Below are positions 8,963 to 17,262 of a stretch of 64,000 nucleotides of DNA, piece by piece; positions within the stretch are counted from its first letter, which is position 1, and each line of letters starts with the position of its first letter. Both the position numbers and the translations under genes were made by a program. This DNA comes from RGIG4708 sp045633845. GTDB lineage: Bacteria > Bacillota > Clostridia > UMGS1810. The notes beneath the pieces are model-generated. The model was not told the DNA's origin and made no database searches. It was given only the letters and a program-made list of their open reading frames with translations. The stretch is from contig JAZQZC010000036.1 of the NCBI GenBank assembly GCA_045633845.1, forward strand, positions 1-64,000, in the 5' to 3' direction.

Positions 8963-9916
8963 ATGGCAAAAAACAAACAAGCAGCCATAAAGCCTGTAGA
9001 TAAGCTCAGCTTCAGCTACAGACTCAAATCAGACATTTCTCGCAATTACGCACTGTACATCCTCATTATTCCTGTGATTTTGTACTACTTAATCTTTATG
9101 TACAAGCCAATGTACGGCGCAGTAATCGCATTCCAGGACTACCGTCCGGTTCAAGGTGTATGGGGAAGTGAGTGGGTAGGCTTACTCCATTACAAACGCT
9201 TTTTCTCAAATCCTGACTTTGTAAGAATTTTCCGTAACACTCTTACAATCAGTATTTCGGGCATTGTCTTTGGTTTTCCTGCACCGATTATTCTCGCTCT
9301 TATGTTCAACGAACTCAAGAGCCAGAAGTTTAAATCAATTGCACAGACCATTTCATACTTACCGCACTTTATTTCACTGGTTGTAGCCTGCGGTCTTATC
9401 AAAACCTTTGTTAACGAAGGCGGTCTTATCTACAATATTGTAGTTGCTCTCGGCGGACCCGAAAAATCACTGCTCTCTCGTGCAGAGTGCTTTGTACCAA
9501 TCTATGTACTTTCAGGTATATGGCAGGAAATCGGCTGGGGTTCAATTATTTACCTTGCTGCTCTCTCAGGTATTGACCAGGAGCTTTACGAAGCAGCACG
9601 TATCGATGGTGCCAACAAATGGAAACAGGTTTGGCACATCACACTTCCGGGCATTATGCCTACAATCATCATTATGCTTATTCTCCGACTCGGTGCGATA
9701 ATGGGCGTAGGATACGAAAAGATTATTCTTTTGTACAACAGTCTTATTTACGAAACATCTGACGTTATATCCTCATACGTTTATCGTGTAGGTCTTGGCA
9801 GTCAGCAGTGGTCGTATTCATCGGCAGTTGGTCTGCTCAACTCTTTAATCAACTTCATCATCGTTATGACAACCAACAAGATTTCGGCTAAAGTTTCAGA
9901 TACATCATTGTGGTAA
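8963..9916 (+). CDS. sugar ABC transporter permease, LplB/YteP type
   Basis: A 317-residue inner-membrane permease with about six membrane segments. The cytoplasmic loop EAARIDGANKWKQVWHITLP carries the EAA motif that docks the ATPase. The N-terminal MYKPMYGAVIAFQDYRP is characteristic of LplB-type permeases. It starts after GAAGGGAG and lies four genes from the promoter, with the second permease directly behind it. Together they form the heterodimeric channel for the lipoprotein encoded at 6085. Confidence 0.92.
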   Translation: MAKNKQAAIKPVDKLSFSYRLKSDISRNYALYILIIPVILYYLIFMYKPMYGAVIAFQDYRPVQGVWGSEWVGLLHYKRFFSNPDFVRIFRNTLTISISGIVFGFPAPIILALMFNELKSQKFKSIAQTISYLPHFISLVVACGLIKTFVNEGGLIYNIVVALGGPEKSLLSRAECFVPIYVLSGIWQEIGWGSIIYLAALSGIDQELYEAARIDGANKWKQVWHITLPGIMPTIIIMLILRLGAIMGVGYEKIILLYNSLIYETSDVISSYVYRVGLGSQQWSYSSAVGLLNSLINFIIVMTTNKISAKVSDTSLW

Positions 9917-9930
9917 GGAGGGGACATAAA

Positions 9931-10851
9931 ATGGATAAAGAAATCAGCAAAAATAAAATTAAAATCAGTACAGGCGAAAAGATATTCAATGTATTTAACG
10001 TTTGCTTTATGATTGCAATGATATTTATTATGTTCTATCCTATGTGGCACGTTGTGTGTGCGTCTTTCTCAAACCCGAGATTGCTCGCAGCTCACGATGG
10101 TGTTCTCATTATACCAAAGGGATGGTCACTCATTGCATACGACCTTATGATGGAAAATCCTATGATTCTCAAAGGCTACGGAAATACATTCTTTATACTT
10201 TTCTTCGGTCTTTTGGTAAATATGGTTATGACTTGTCTTGCAGCATACGTTCTCTCAAGACGTAACGTAATGCTCAACAAGCCGATTACAATGATGATTG
10301 TATTCACAATGTACTTCAACGGAGGTCTTATCCCTACATATCTCAACATTATGGAGCTTGGACTCCTCGATTCGCTCTGGTCACTTATCATTCCGGGCGC
10401 AATCAGCACATACAATATGATAGTACTTCGTACAGGCTTTGCATCTGTACCCGAAAGTCTTGAAGAATCAGCAAAAATTGACGGTGCGTCTAGCCTTAGA
10501 ATTTTGTGGCAGATTATCATTCCGCTTTCAAAAGCTACAATTGCAGTTATTGCTCTCTACTACGCAGTTAGTCACTGGAACTCATGGTTCGGCGCAATGC
10601 TCTATTTGTCAGACCGTCAGAAGTTCCCACTCCAGCTTATCCTGCGTGAAATCCTCATCAGCAACGATACAACATCAATGGTTGGTGAAGGCAGTATGGC
10701 AGGACAGGGCGGTGCAGGTGAAGCATCATTTGTTAGCGAAACTGTAAAATACGCAGTTATCATTGTATCAACTGTTCCGATTTTGTGTGTATATCCTTTC
10801 ATTCAGAAATACTTTACAAAAGGCGTTATGGTTGGAGCTGTTAAAGGTTAA
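9931..10851 (+). CDS. sugar ABC transporter permease, YtcP/LplC type
   Basis: A 306-residue membrane protein with about six transmembrane segments, the N-terminal YPMWHVVCASFSNP typical of YtcP/LplC permeases and the EAA-type loop EESAKIDGASSLRILWQIII. It is the partner of the preceding permease. The open frame reaches back to 9910, but ATG 9931 has a near-perfect AAGGAGG nine bases ahead and is chosen. A bidirectional terminator follows. Confidence 0.92.
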   Translation: MDKEISKNKIKISTGEKIFNVFNVCFMIAMIFIMFYPMWHVVCASFSNPRLLAAHDGVLIIPKGWSLIAYDLMMENPMILKGYGNTFFILFFGLLVNMVMTCLAAYVLSRRNVMLNKPITMMIVFTMYFNGGLIPTYLNIMELGLLDSLWSLIIPGAISTYNMIVLRTGFASVPESLEESAKIDGASSLRILWQIIIPLSKATIAVIALYYAVSHWNSWFGAMLYLSDRQKFPLQLILREILISNDTTSMVGEGSMAGQGGAGEASFVSETVKYAVIIVSTVPILCVYPFIQKYFTKGVMVGAVKG

Positions 10852-10933
10852 TAATCGGCAGTGCCACTTTTCCTTAGCGTTTGAAGTATCAATTTCATTT
10901 CACCCGCGAATACAAACAGTATATTTATAATAC

Positions 10934-10973
10934 AAAAAAATACTTCTCACTTTTTTGTGAGAAGTATTTTTTT
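10934..10973. terminator. bidirectional terminator between the permease operon and rnhA
   Basis: A 17-bp stem of A-run plus TACTTCTCAC and its complement around a six-T loop has T-runs on both strands. It serves the plus-strand ABC operon and the minus-strand rnhA gene. The preceding 82 bases hold nothing else recognisable. Confidence 0.88.
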
Positions 10974-10976
10974 ATA

Positions 10977-11438
10977 TTATTCCTCAACAACATCCTCCAA
11001 CAGATTATCTCCGTTAATCGCACTTGTTGCAAGCTTGTCACAACGCTCATTTTCGGGGTGACCTGCGTGCCCCTTTACCCATACAAATTCCACATTGTGC
11101 CGCTCAAGCTGAATAACCAGTCTTTTAAACAAATCCACATTTTTTGCTTTTTCGCTTTTGGTTCGGTACCAGTTGTTGCTTTTCCACTTTTCTATCCAGC
11201 CCATATTTACGGAATCGACAAGATATTTTGAGTCACTTGTCAGCACAACATTGCACGGCTCTTTTAACGTCTCAAGTGCAACTACTGCCGCAAGTATTTC
11301 CATTCTGTTGTTTGTAGTGCTCAAATAGCCCGCACTCAGCTCTTTTGTTGCTCCGTTGTATTCGAGTATTGCACCATAGCCGCCCTTGCCCGGATTGCCG
11401 CTGCAGGCGCCGTCTGTATATACCTTTACATTTTTCAT
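10977..11438 (-). CDS. rnhA: ribonuclease HI
   Basis: A 153-residue enzyme that cuts the RNA strand of RNA-DNA hybrids. The four acidic active-site positions are visible in VYTDGACSGNPG, NNRMEILAA, TSDSKYLVD and ERCDKLA, and the His-containing loop is KGHAGHPENE. The length is normal for RNase HI. The open frame extends four residues further, but ATG 11438 is seven bases after GGAG and is the better start. It lies downstream of the DUF624 gene on the same strand. Confidence 0.95.
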   Translation of the reverse strand: MKNVKVYTDGACSGNPGKGGYGAILEYNGATKELSAGYLSTTNNRMEILAAVVALETLKEPCNVVLTSDSKYLVDSVNMGWIEKWKSNNWYRTKSEKAKNVDLFKRLVIQLERHNVEFVWVKGHAGHPENERCDKLATSAINGDNLLEDVVEE

Positions 11439-11462
11439 AAAAATCTCCATCTTTCGGCTATA

Positions 11463-12329
11463 TCAAATATCCTGCTCATCATCTGCAGCTTGCTTTGCAG
11501 GTGTCAGCAGGTAATTATCAATAGTAGGATATACCGAAAATGTTATTACATATCCCACAAATGCCAATGATATAATAAATGCCGCTATTGCACCATAAAA
11601 CATATAATATACGCTTGCAAAAAGCACAGCTCCCACAATAATGCTTATAAATATATTAAGGGGCAGCTTTGCAAAGGCAAACAAAAATGCATTATGAAAT
11701 ATATCCTTGAGTTTTAGCTTAAATGTTACCATCATAACGTATATATAATAGTGCATCCAAAGGTAAACAAGTGCAAAAACACAAATTGTCGCCATAAGAT
11801 ACGGTGCCGCAGATACAAGCTCAGGAGCCCAGTCTTTTGCCATATATCCGTAAAAAACAAGTGCAACATACATAACTGTGCAAAGCACAAGGTCAAGTAT
11901 TGCCATAAGGGTGCCTTGCTTAAAGTTCTTTTTAAAGTTGTCAAAAAAGTCGCTGAGCACCCACGCGTGCTCCTGCCTCTGAAAGTTGCGGATTACATAT
12001 GTAAAGCCCGCAGTTGCAGGCCCTGCAACAAACAGCGATGCCACAAGTACAATGAGTCCGATAATATCTCCCGAAAGCACAATGAGAGGATAATCCCTTA
12101 AATCCTGCACATTTATTACTCCGTCAGCCATTATGGCAGGGTTTACTCTGAGAGAGAGTAACAGACCTATAACAAGGGGTATAAGTGTTATTGCATATAT
12201 CATATTAAGCTGTATAAGCTTGCCCGGCTTTCGCCCAAAAAGCTCAAAAAACAAGAAAAAACGATGCTTTTCGGGTGCGTCCTTTTCAACACCCGGACCT
12301 TCCTTTAAATAGTTGTTAAATAAACCCAT
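11463..12329 (-). CDS. DUF624 / YesL-family membrane protein
   Basis: A 288-residue protein that begins with the family-like MGLFNNYLKEGPGV, then RFFLFFELFGRKPGKLIQLN, followed by about five or six hydrophobic segments. YesL-like proteins are often encoded with rhamnogalacturonan or other glycan ABC importers, and here the importer at 6-11 kb is close by although on the opposite strand. Function is unknown. The first possible ATG (12338) crowds the ribosome-binding site GAAAGGA, so ATG 12329 is chosen. It is about 25 bases from rnhA and probably co-transcribed. Confidence 0.75.
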   Translation of the reverse strand: MGLFNNYLKEGPGVEKDAPEKHRFFLFFELFGRKPGKLIQLNMIYAITLIPLVIGLLLSLRVNPAIMADGVINVQDLRDYPLIVLSGDIIGLIVLVASLFVAGPATAGFTYVIRNFQRQEHAWVLSDFFDNFKKNFKQGTLMAILDLVLCTVMYVALVFYGYMAKDWAPELVSAAPYLMATICVFALVYLWMHYYIYVMMVTFKLKLKDIFHNAFLFAFAKLPLNIFISIIVGAVLFASVYYMFYGAIAAFIISLAFVGYVITFSVYPTIDNYLLTPAKQAADDEQDI

Positions 12330-12400
12330 CAAATTCATTTCCTTTCAGTAATATATAAAAGAGTATATCACGAATACGCATAAAAATCAAATATATTTTG

Positions 12401-12429
12401 TTGTCATATTGCTAGTTTTGTGATATACT
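12401..12429 (+). promoter_or_regulatory. sigma-A promoter of the SDR gene
   Basis: TTGTCA (12401-12406), 17 bp, TATACT (12424-12429), lying 21 bases before the ATG. Confidence 0.7.
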
Positions 12430-12449
12430 GAACTGAGGTAGGTGATTGT

Positions 12450-13178
12450 ATGAAAAAAACTGCAATAATTACAGGCGGTACACGCGGTATAGGAGCTGCC
12501 TGTGCAAAAAGGCTATACGATATGAACTATAATATTGTGCTTGTATATTCCTCTGACGATGTTGCCGCAAACAGCTTTACTGAGGGCAGAGATATGACAC
12601 GCATAATGCTTGTAAAAGCAGATGTGTCCGACTTTGATGCAATGCAGAAAATGGGGCAAAAGGTAATGCAAAAATTCGGCTCGGTTGAAGTACTTATTAA
12701 CAATGCAGGTATTGCAAGCCAAAAAATGATTAACGATATTTCGGAATACGAGTGGGACAGAATGTTTGCCGTAAACACAAAGGGCTGCTTTAACTGCGTA
12801 AAGGCAGTGCTCTCCTGTATGATACACAACAAATACGGCAGAATTATTAATGTTGCATCAATTTGGGGCGAGGTTGGAGCTTCCTGCGAGGTTCATTATT
12901 CCGCCTCAAAAGCTGCTGTAATCGGCTTTACAAAGGCTCTGGCAAAAGAGCTTGCACCGTCGGGCATTACTGTAAACTGTATATCTCCTGGAGTTATTGA
13001 TACCGATATGAATTCACACCTTGGCAAGGAGGTTTTGCGCGAGCTTGCCGACGAAACACCTGTTGGCAGAATAGGCACTGCCGACGACATTGCCCATGCA
13101 GTGGAGTTTTTGATATCAGACAAATCATCTTTTATAACAGGTCAGATTATTGGTATAAACGGCGGATTTGTAATTTAA
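12450..13178 (+). CDS. SDR-family oxidoreductase, FabG-like
   Basis: A 242-residue classical short-chain dehydrogenase. The cofactor-binding motif GGTRGIGAACA is near residues 8-18, NNAG near 88, and the active-site Ser/Tyr/Lys lie in ASIWGEV and HYSASKAA. The C-terminal part (GVIDTDMN, then SFITGQIIGINGGF) is FabG-like. It stands alone with its own promoter, away from fatty-acid genes, so it may act on another substrate; 3-oxoacyl-ACP reductase activity is possible but unproven. Confidence 0.85.
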   Translation: MKKTAIITGGTRGIGAACAKRLYDMNYNIVLVYSSDDVAANSFTEGRDMTRIMLVKADVSDFDAMQKMGQKVMQKFGSVEVLINNAGIASQKMINDISEYEWDRMFAVNTKGCFNCVKAVLSCMIHNKYGRIINVASIWGEVGASCEVHYSASKAAVIGFTKALAKELAPSGITVNCISPGVIDTDMNSHLGKEVLRELADETPVGRIGTADDIAHAVEFLISDKSSFITGQIIGINGGFVI

Positions 13179-13219
13179 ATATTATCTTACATAAAATTTA
13201 TAAAGGTTAAAGCTAATGA

Positions 13220-13460
13220 GCAAAATCGGTGCAAACAGAGTCTGCATATGATATGGTTTTTACAAGTTGTTTTTATATTTTGCCCGATTTGGTGGTAAAA
13301 TGCCAAGAACAAAATAAGTTCCATAATTATCTTGGCATTTTAGCGCAACCACGACGAAAAAATTTCGGCGGCTTTGCGCGTGCCATTAAATCGGGTAAAA
13401 TATAAATTACAAATTGTTAAACCACTTATCATCCGCAGACGACGTTTGCACCGATTTTGC
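13220..13460. repeat. 241-bp foldback element upstream of the exporter operon
   Basis: The two ends (GCAAAATCGGTGCAAAC and its exact complement) continue inward as imperfect inverted arms of about 70-75 bases, both including TATATTTT(G/A)CCCGATTT. Inside is a second hairpin (AAAATGCCAAG with CTTGGCATTTT) and a short AAATTTCGGCGGC segment. No open frame or terminator T-run is apparent. It may be a non-autonomous mobile element or a structured RNA. It fills most of the 396-base gap between the SDR gene and the HlyD gene; the remaining bases are AT-rich with no clear promoter. Confidence 0.7.
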
Positions 13461-13574
13461 AAATTTTACATCCACATTATTTTTAGTTTGTTCACAATTC
13501 ACTAATGTTTTTTTAATGTTAAAATGATATACTTGTTAATATAATAAAGCATATTGTGTAAAAGGAGACCAACT

Positions 13575-15353
13575 ATGAAAATTTTAAAGCTTCTTGACGG
13601 AAAAGTAAATTTAAAATTAGGCAAAAAAAGTCTGGAAATCAGCAAAAAAATTCTGGCAATCATAATTGCGGCATTGCTTGTAGTTTTTGTGTTTACATAT
13701 TCATTTTTTACAGGCAGCGACAAAACATCCGCTGAGCTTGTTAACGCCCAGGTTACAAGAGGTGACATTGTAAGCTCTATTGAGGGTACAGGAGTAATTG
13801 AGGCAATTAATCAGTACGAGGTAACCTCTCTTGCAAAAGGTGATATAATTGCCGATTATTTTGAAGAAGGCGACTATGTAGAAAAGGACCAGCTCCTTTA
13901 CGAGATGGACAGCTCTTCTGTAGCAAGCACTATTGAGAGGGCGCAGTCAAGTCTTGAAAAAGCGCAGATGAATTACGACCAGGCAACCGAAGATGTTGCC
14001 AACCTTAATATAAAGGCAGACATTTCGGGTGTTATTACATCACTCAACATTAAAAAGGGCGACCAGGTAGGCAACAATACAGTTGTTGCTGAGATTATAG
14101 ACAGAAGTACAATGCTGCTCCGTATTCCATTTAATGCAAACGATGCACAAAAGCTTTGGGTGGGGCAGAGTGCTACAGTAAACTTAGAGAGCTCATTTAC
14201 TTCGGTAAACGGCAAGGTTTCAAGAATTGCAACAGGCTCAACCATCAACTCCTATGGTGTTGCAGTAACAAACGTTGAGCTTGAGGTACCTAACCCCGGC
14301 TCCATTAAGCCAGGTGACAAGGCTACTGTTGTAGCAGGAGATTGTGCTTGCAACGACGCAGGTGAATTTGAATATAAAAATGAGTCTACAATCACCGCAA
14401 AGGTGTCGGGCAAGGTTACGGCTTTAAATTACCACGAGGGTGACAAAATTTCGCAAGGCGCAGTAATTGCGCGTCTGGAGAGTGACAGCGTAACATTAAG
14501 CGCACGCTCAAACAGGCTTTCGCTCAATGATGCGGTAAGCTCACTCAAGGATGCGCAGGAAACTCTTGACGATTACAGAATAACGGCGCCTATTTCGGGC
14601 AAGGTTATAGAAAAAACTGCAAAAGCAGGCGAAAAGCTTGACACAAACTCATCCTCAACAATGGCAATCATTGCAGACCTTTCATCACTTATATTTGAAA
14701 TGAGCATTGATGAGCTTGATATAAGCAAAATCAAAGTGGGTCAGGAGGTTCAGATAACTGCCGATGCAATAGAAAATACCACTTTTACAGGAACTGTAAC
14801 AAGTGTAAGCATAGTAGGAACTTCGACTCAGGGTGTTACAAGCTATCCTGTAAAGGTTACTATACAAGACGGCGAGGACAGCGGACTTATACCGGGAATG
14901 AACGTAACCGGTAATATTATAGTTGAATCGGTAGAGGACGTACTCCGCGTACCTGTTTCGGCAGTAAGAAGAGGCAACTTTGTTATAGTTAAGGATGACG
15001 GAACAGTTGACCAAGCAAATTACGATGACGGAACAGTTGACGAAGCAAATTACGATGACGGAGCAAAGCTTGACGATGCAGACAAACAGGCAGCACGCCT
15101 TGAAAATATGAAAAAACAGCTTGACATACCTGACGGATATACAGTTGTTCAGGTAGAAACAGGCTTAAGTAATAATACATTTATCGAAATTAAGAGCGGA
15201 CTTTCCGAGGGGCAGACAGTTTTACTTCCCGATACCACCGAATCAGCCGCAGCAACTCAGCAAGGTATGATGGGCGGTATGAGAGGAATGCCCGGTGGAA
15301 TGGGCGGTATGCCTTCAGGCGGAGGAATGCCCAGTGGCGGTATGCGCCAATAA
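13575..15353 (+). CDS. HlyD/MacA-type periplasmic adaptor of an ABC exporter
   Basis: A 592-residue membrane-anchored adaptor: one N-terminal transmembrane segment (about 27-47), two lipoyl/barrel-sandwich halves (near GTGVIEAINQYEV and the NIKADISGVITS and YRITAPISGKVIEKT regions), short coiled-coil hairpins and a beta-barrel. The C-terminal tail is rich in Gly, Met and Pro (GGMRGMPGGMGGMP). In the family this protein couples to a MacB-type ABC transporter. Two perfect-length 10-residue repeats (DDGTVDQANY, DDGTVDEANY) sit near residues 474-493. ATG 13575 follows AAAGGAG and is preferred over the frame's earlier TTG. The ATPase and permease genes follow directly. Confidence 0.88.
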   Translation: MKILKLLDGKVNLKLGKKSLEISKKILAIIIAALLVVFVFTYSFFTGSDKTSAELVNAQVTRGDIVSSIEGTGVIEAINQYEVTSLAKGDIIADYFEEGDYVEKDQLLYEMDSSSVASTIERAQSSLEKAQMNYDQATEDVANLNIKADISGVITSLNIKKGDQVGNNTVVAEIIDRSTMLLRIPFNANDAQKLWVGQSATVNLESSFTSVNGKVSRIATGSTINSYGVAVTNVELEVPNPGSIKPGDKATVVAGDCACNDAGEFEYKNESTITAKVSGKVTALNYHEGDKISQGAVIARLESDSVTLSARSNRLSLNDAVSSLKDAQETLDDYRITAPISGKVIEKTAKAGEKLDTNSSSTMAIIADLSSLIFEMSIDELDISKIKVGQEVQITADAIENTTFTGTVTSVSIVGTSTQGVTSYPVKVTIQDGEDSGLIPGMNVTGNIIVESVEDVLRVPVSAVRRGNFVIVKDDGTVDQANYDDGTVDEANYDDGAKLDDADKQAARLENMKKQLDIPDGYTVVQVETGLSNNTFIEIKSGLSEGQTVLLPDTTESAAATQQGMMGGMRGMPGGMGGMPSGGGMPSGGMRQ

Positions 15354-15381
15354 GCATCAGTAAAGGAGATATAGCCGCATA

Positions 15382-16068
15382 ATGATAGAATTAAAAAACA
15401 TATACAAAATTTACTCAGACGGCGACAGCGAAATAAGAGCACTTGACGGCGTATCACTGCATGTGTCACAAGGTGAATTTGTATGTATTGTAGGCTCTTC
15501 GGGTTCGGGTAAATCCACCTGTATGAACATCATAGGCTGCCTTGACATCCCCACAACAGGTGAATATTGGCTTAATGGCACCGATGTCAGCACAATGGGC
15601 GAAAAGGAGCTTGCTCACATACGCAATCGCGAGCTTGGATTTATTTTTCAGCAATACAATCTCATTCCAAAGCTCACTGTGCTTGAAAATGTGGAGCTTC
15701 CACTTTTGTACAAGGGCTTAAAGCCCGCCGAAAGAACGGAAATGGCAAAAAAAGCTCTCCAAAGAGTAGGACTTGCCGACAGAGCCAAAAAATATCCGTC
15801 ACAGCTTTCGGGAGGTCAGCAGCAGAGAGTGTCTATTGCACGTGCTCTTGCAGGCAACCCGCCTGTTATACTTGCCGACGAACCCACAGGTGCACTTGAT
15901 TCAAAAACAGGTAGAGAAGTGCTTGAATTTTTAAAGCAGCTAAACCGCGAGGGCACAACAATAGTACTTATCACTCATGACAACTCAATAGCTGACCAAA
16001 TAAAGCGCGTAGTGCGAATTCACGACGGAAAAATAGTTGCCGATGAGGTAAAGGAGGATGCACAATGA
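15382..16068 (+). CDS. ABC exporter ATPase, MacB/LolD type
   Basis: A 228-residue ATPase with Walker A GSSGSGKST (near 38-46), the Q-loop FIFQQYNLIPKLTV, the ABC signature LSGGQQQRVSIARAL and Walker B VILADEPTGAL. The sequence is of the MacB/LolD/FtsE class that drives mechanotransmission exporters. Its stop overlaps the permease start by ATGA, so the two are translationally coupled and presumably form one complex. Confidence 0.93.
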   Translation: MIELKNIYKIYSDGDSEIRALDGVSLHVSQGEFVCIVGSSGSGKSTCMNIIGCLDIPTTGEYWLNGTDVSTMGEKELAHIRNRELGFIFQQYNLIPKLTVLENVELPLLYKGLKPAERTEMAKKALQRVGLADRAKKYPSQLSGGQQQRVSIARALAGNPPVILADEPTGALDSKTGREVLEFLKQLNREGTTIVLITHDNSIADQIKRVVRIHDGKIVADEVKEDAQ

Positions 16069-17243
16069 ATATAAAACAGGCATTCGGCCTTGCACTCAAA
16101 AGCCTTGCCGGAAGCAAAATGCGCTCATTTTTGACAATGCTGGGCATCATTATCGGTGTTGCAGCGGTTATAGTTATTGTAAGCATAGTAAATGGTATGA
16201 CTCAGGATGTTTTGAGTGAGTTTGAAAATCTTGGTGCTACCACAATAACAGTAAGCGTAAGGGGCAGAGGCGGCAACAGAAGCGTATCTATAGATGATAT
16301 GCAAAATCTTGTTGACGACAACCCCCAATACCTTGAGTCTATGACACCAAACATTGTGGTTGCAGGCGCAACTGCCAAAAACGGCAGCACAAATGTTGAT
16401 GTCTCAAGCTGTGTGGGCGTTAACGAAAATTATGCTCACATTAAGGGGCTCACAATAGAACAGGGCAGAAGCATCGAATATGTGGATTGCGAAGCAATAC
16501 TGCGTAACTGTGTAATAGGCACATATATAGCAAATGAGCTGTACGGAACCAACGATGTTGTAGGTGAAACAATAAAGCTTAACGGATATTCATTTCAGAT
16601 TGTGGGCGTACTTGAAGAAACTGCCGACAGTGAAGAGGCAAGCGCCGATGATGTGATAATTATTCCGTACACAATGGCATCGAGAGTGTCAAACAGCTTT
16701 ACAATGGGCAGCTATACCTTTAATGCCACAAGCAAAGAGGTTGCTGACAAGGCTCAGGATTTTATTGAGGAATATCTTTTTGGTGTGTTTTCAAATACCA
16801 ATGCTTACACGGTGAGCAATATGGCAAGTATAATAGAGGTTATCAATGAGCTCACTGACACAATGTCCCTTGTGCTTGCGGGTGTTGCAGGTGTTTCGCT
16901 TCTTGTTGGCGGCATCGGTATTATGAACATAATGCTTGTGTCGGTAACAGAGCGCACAAGAGAGATAGGTATACGCAAATCCCTCGGTGCCACGCCGTGG
17001 GATATAATGAGCCAGTTTGTTGTAGAAGCAATAACTACAAGCTGTATAGGAGGGGTAATTGGCATCCTGCTTGGTATTGCCGGGTCGTATGCCGCCACGC
17101 TGTTTGGATTGACAGCGATACCATCCGTTCCGGCTATGCTTATATCTTTTACTGTATCTGCATTTGTAGGTATAGCATTTGGTTATTTCCCTGCAAAAAA
17201 AGCAGCATCGCTCAATCCGATAGATGCTTTGCGATATGATTAA
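16065..17243 (+). CDS. ABC exporter permease, MacB/FtsX type
   Basis: A 392-residue permease with one N-terminal transmembrane segment (FLTMLGIIIGVAAVIVIVS), a large extracellular domain (about 45-270) and three C-terminal segments. The conserved loop GIGIMNIMLVSVTERTREIG leads into IRKSLGA, the hallmark of MacB/FtsX permeases. With the adaptor and ATPase it forms a tripartite-like exporter; in Gram-positive bacteria such systems export peptides, antibiotics or envelope components. The substrate is not evident. Confidence 0.92.
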   Translation: MNIKQAFGLALKSLAGSKMRSFLTMLGIIIGVAAVIVIVSIVNGMTQDVLSEFENLGATTITVSVRGRGGNRSVSIDDMQNLVDDNPQYLESMTPNIVVAGATAKNGSTNVDVSSCVGVNENYAHIKGLTIEQGRSIEYVDCEAILRNCVIGTYIANELYGTNDVVGETIKLNGYSFQIVGVLEETADSEEASADDVIIIPYTMASRVSNSFTMGSYTFNATSKEVADKAQDFIEEYLFGVFSNTNAYTVSNMASIIEVINELTDTMSLVLAGVAGVSLLVGGIGIMNIMLVSVTERTREIGIRKSLGATPWDIMSQFVVEAITTSCIGGVIGILLGIAGSYAATLFGLTAIPSVPAMLISFTVSAFVGIAFGYFPAKKAASLNPIDALRYD

Positions 17244-17262
17244 AAAAGGAGTTGATTTAAAT

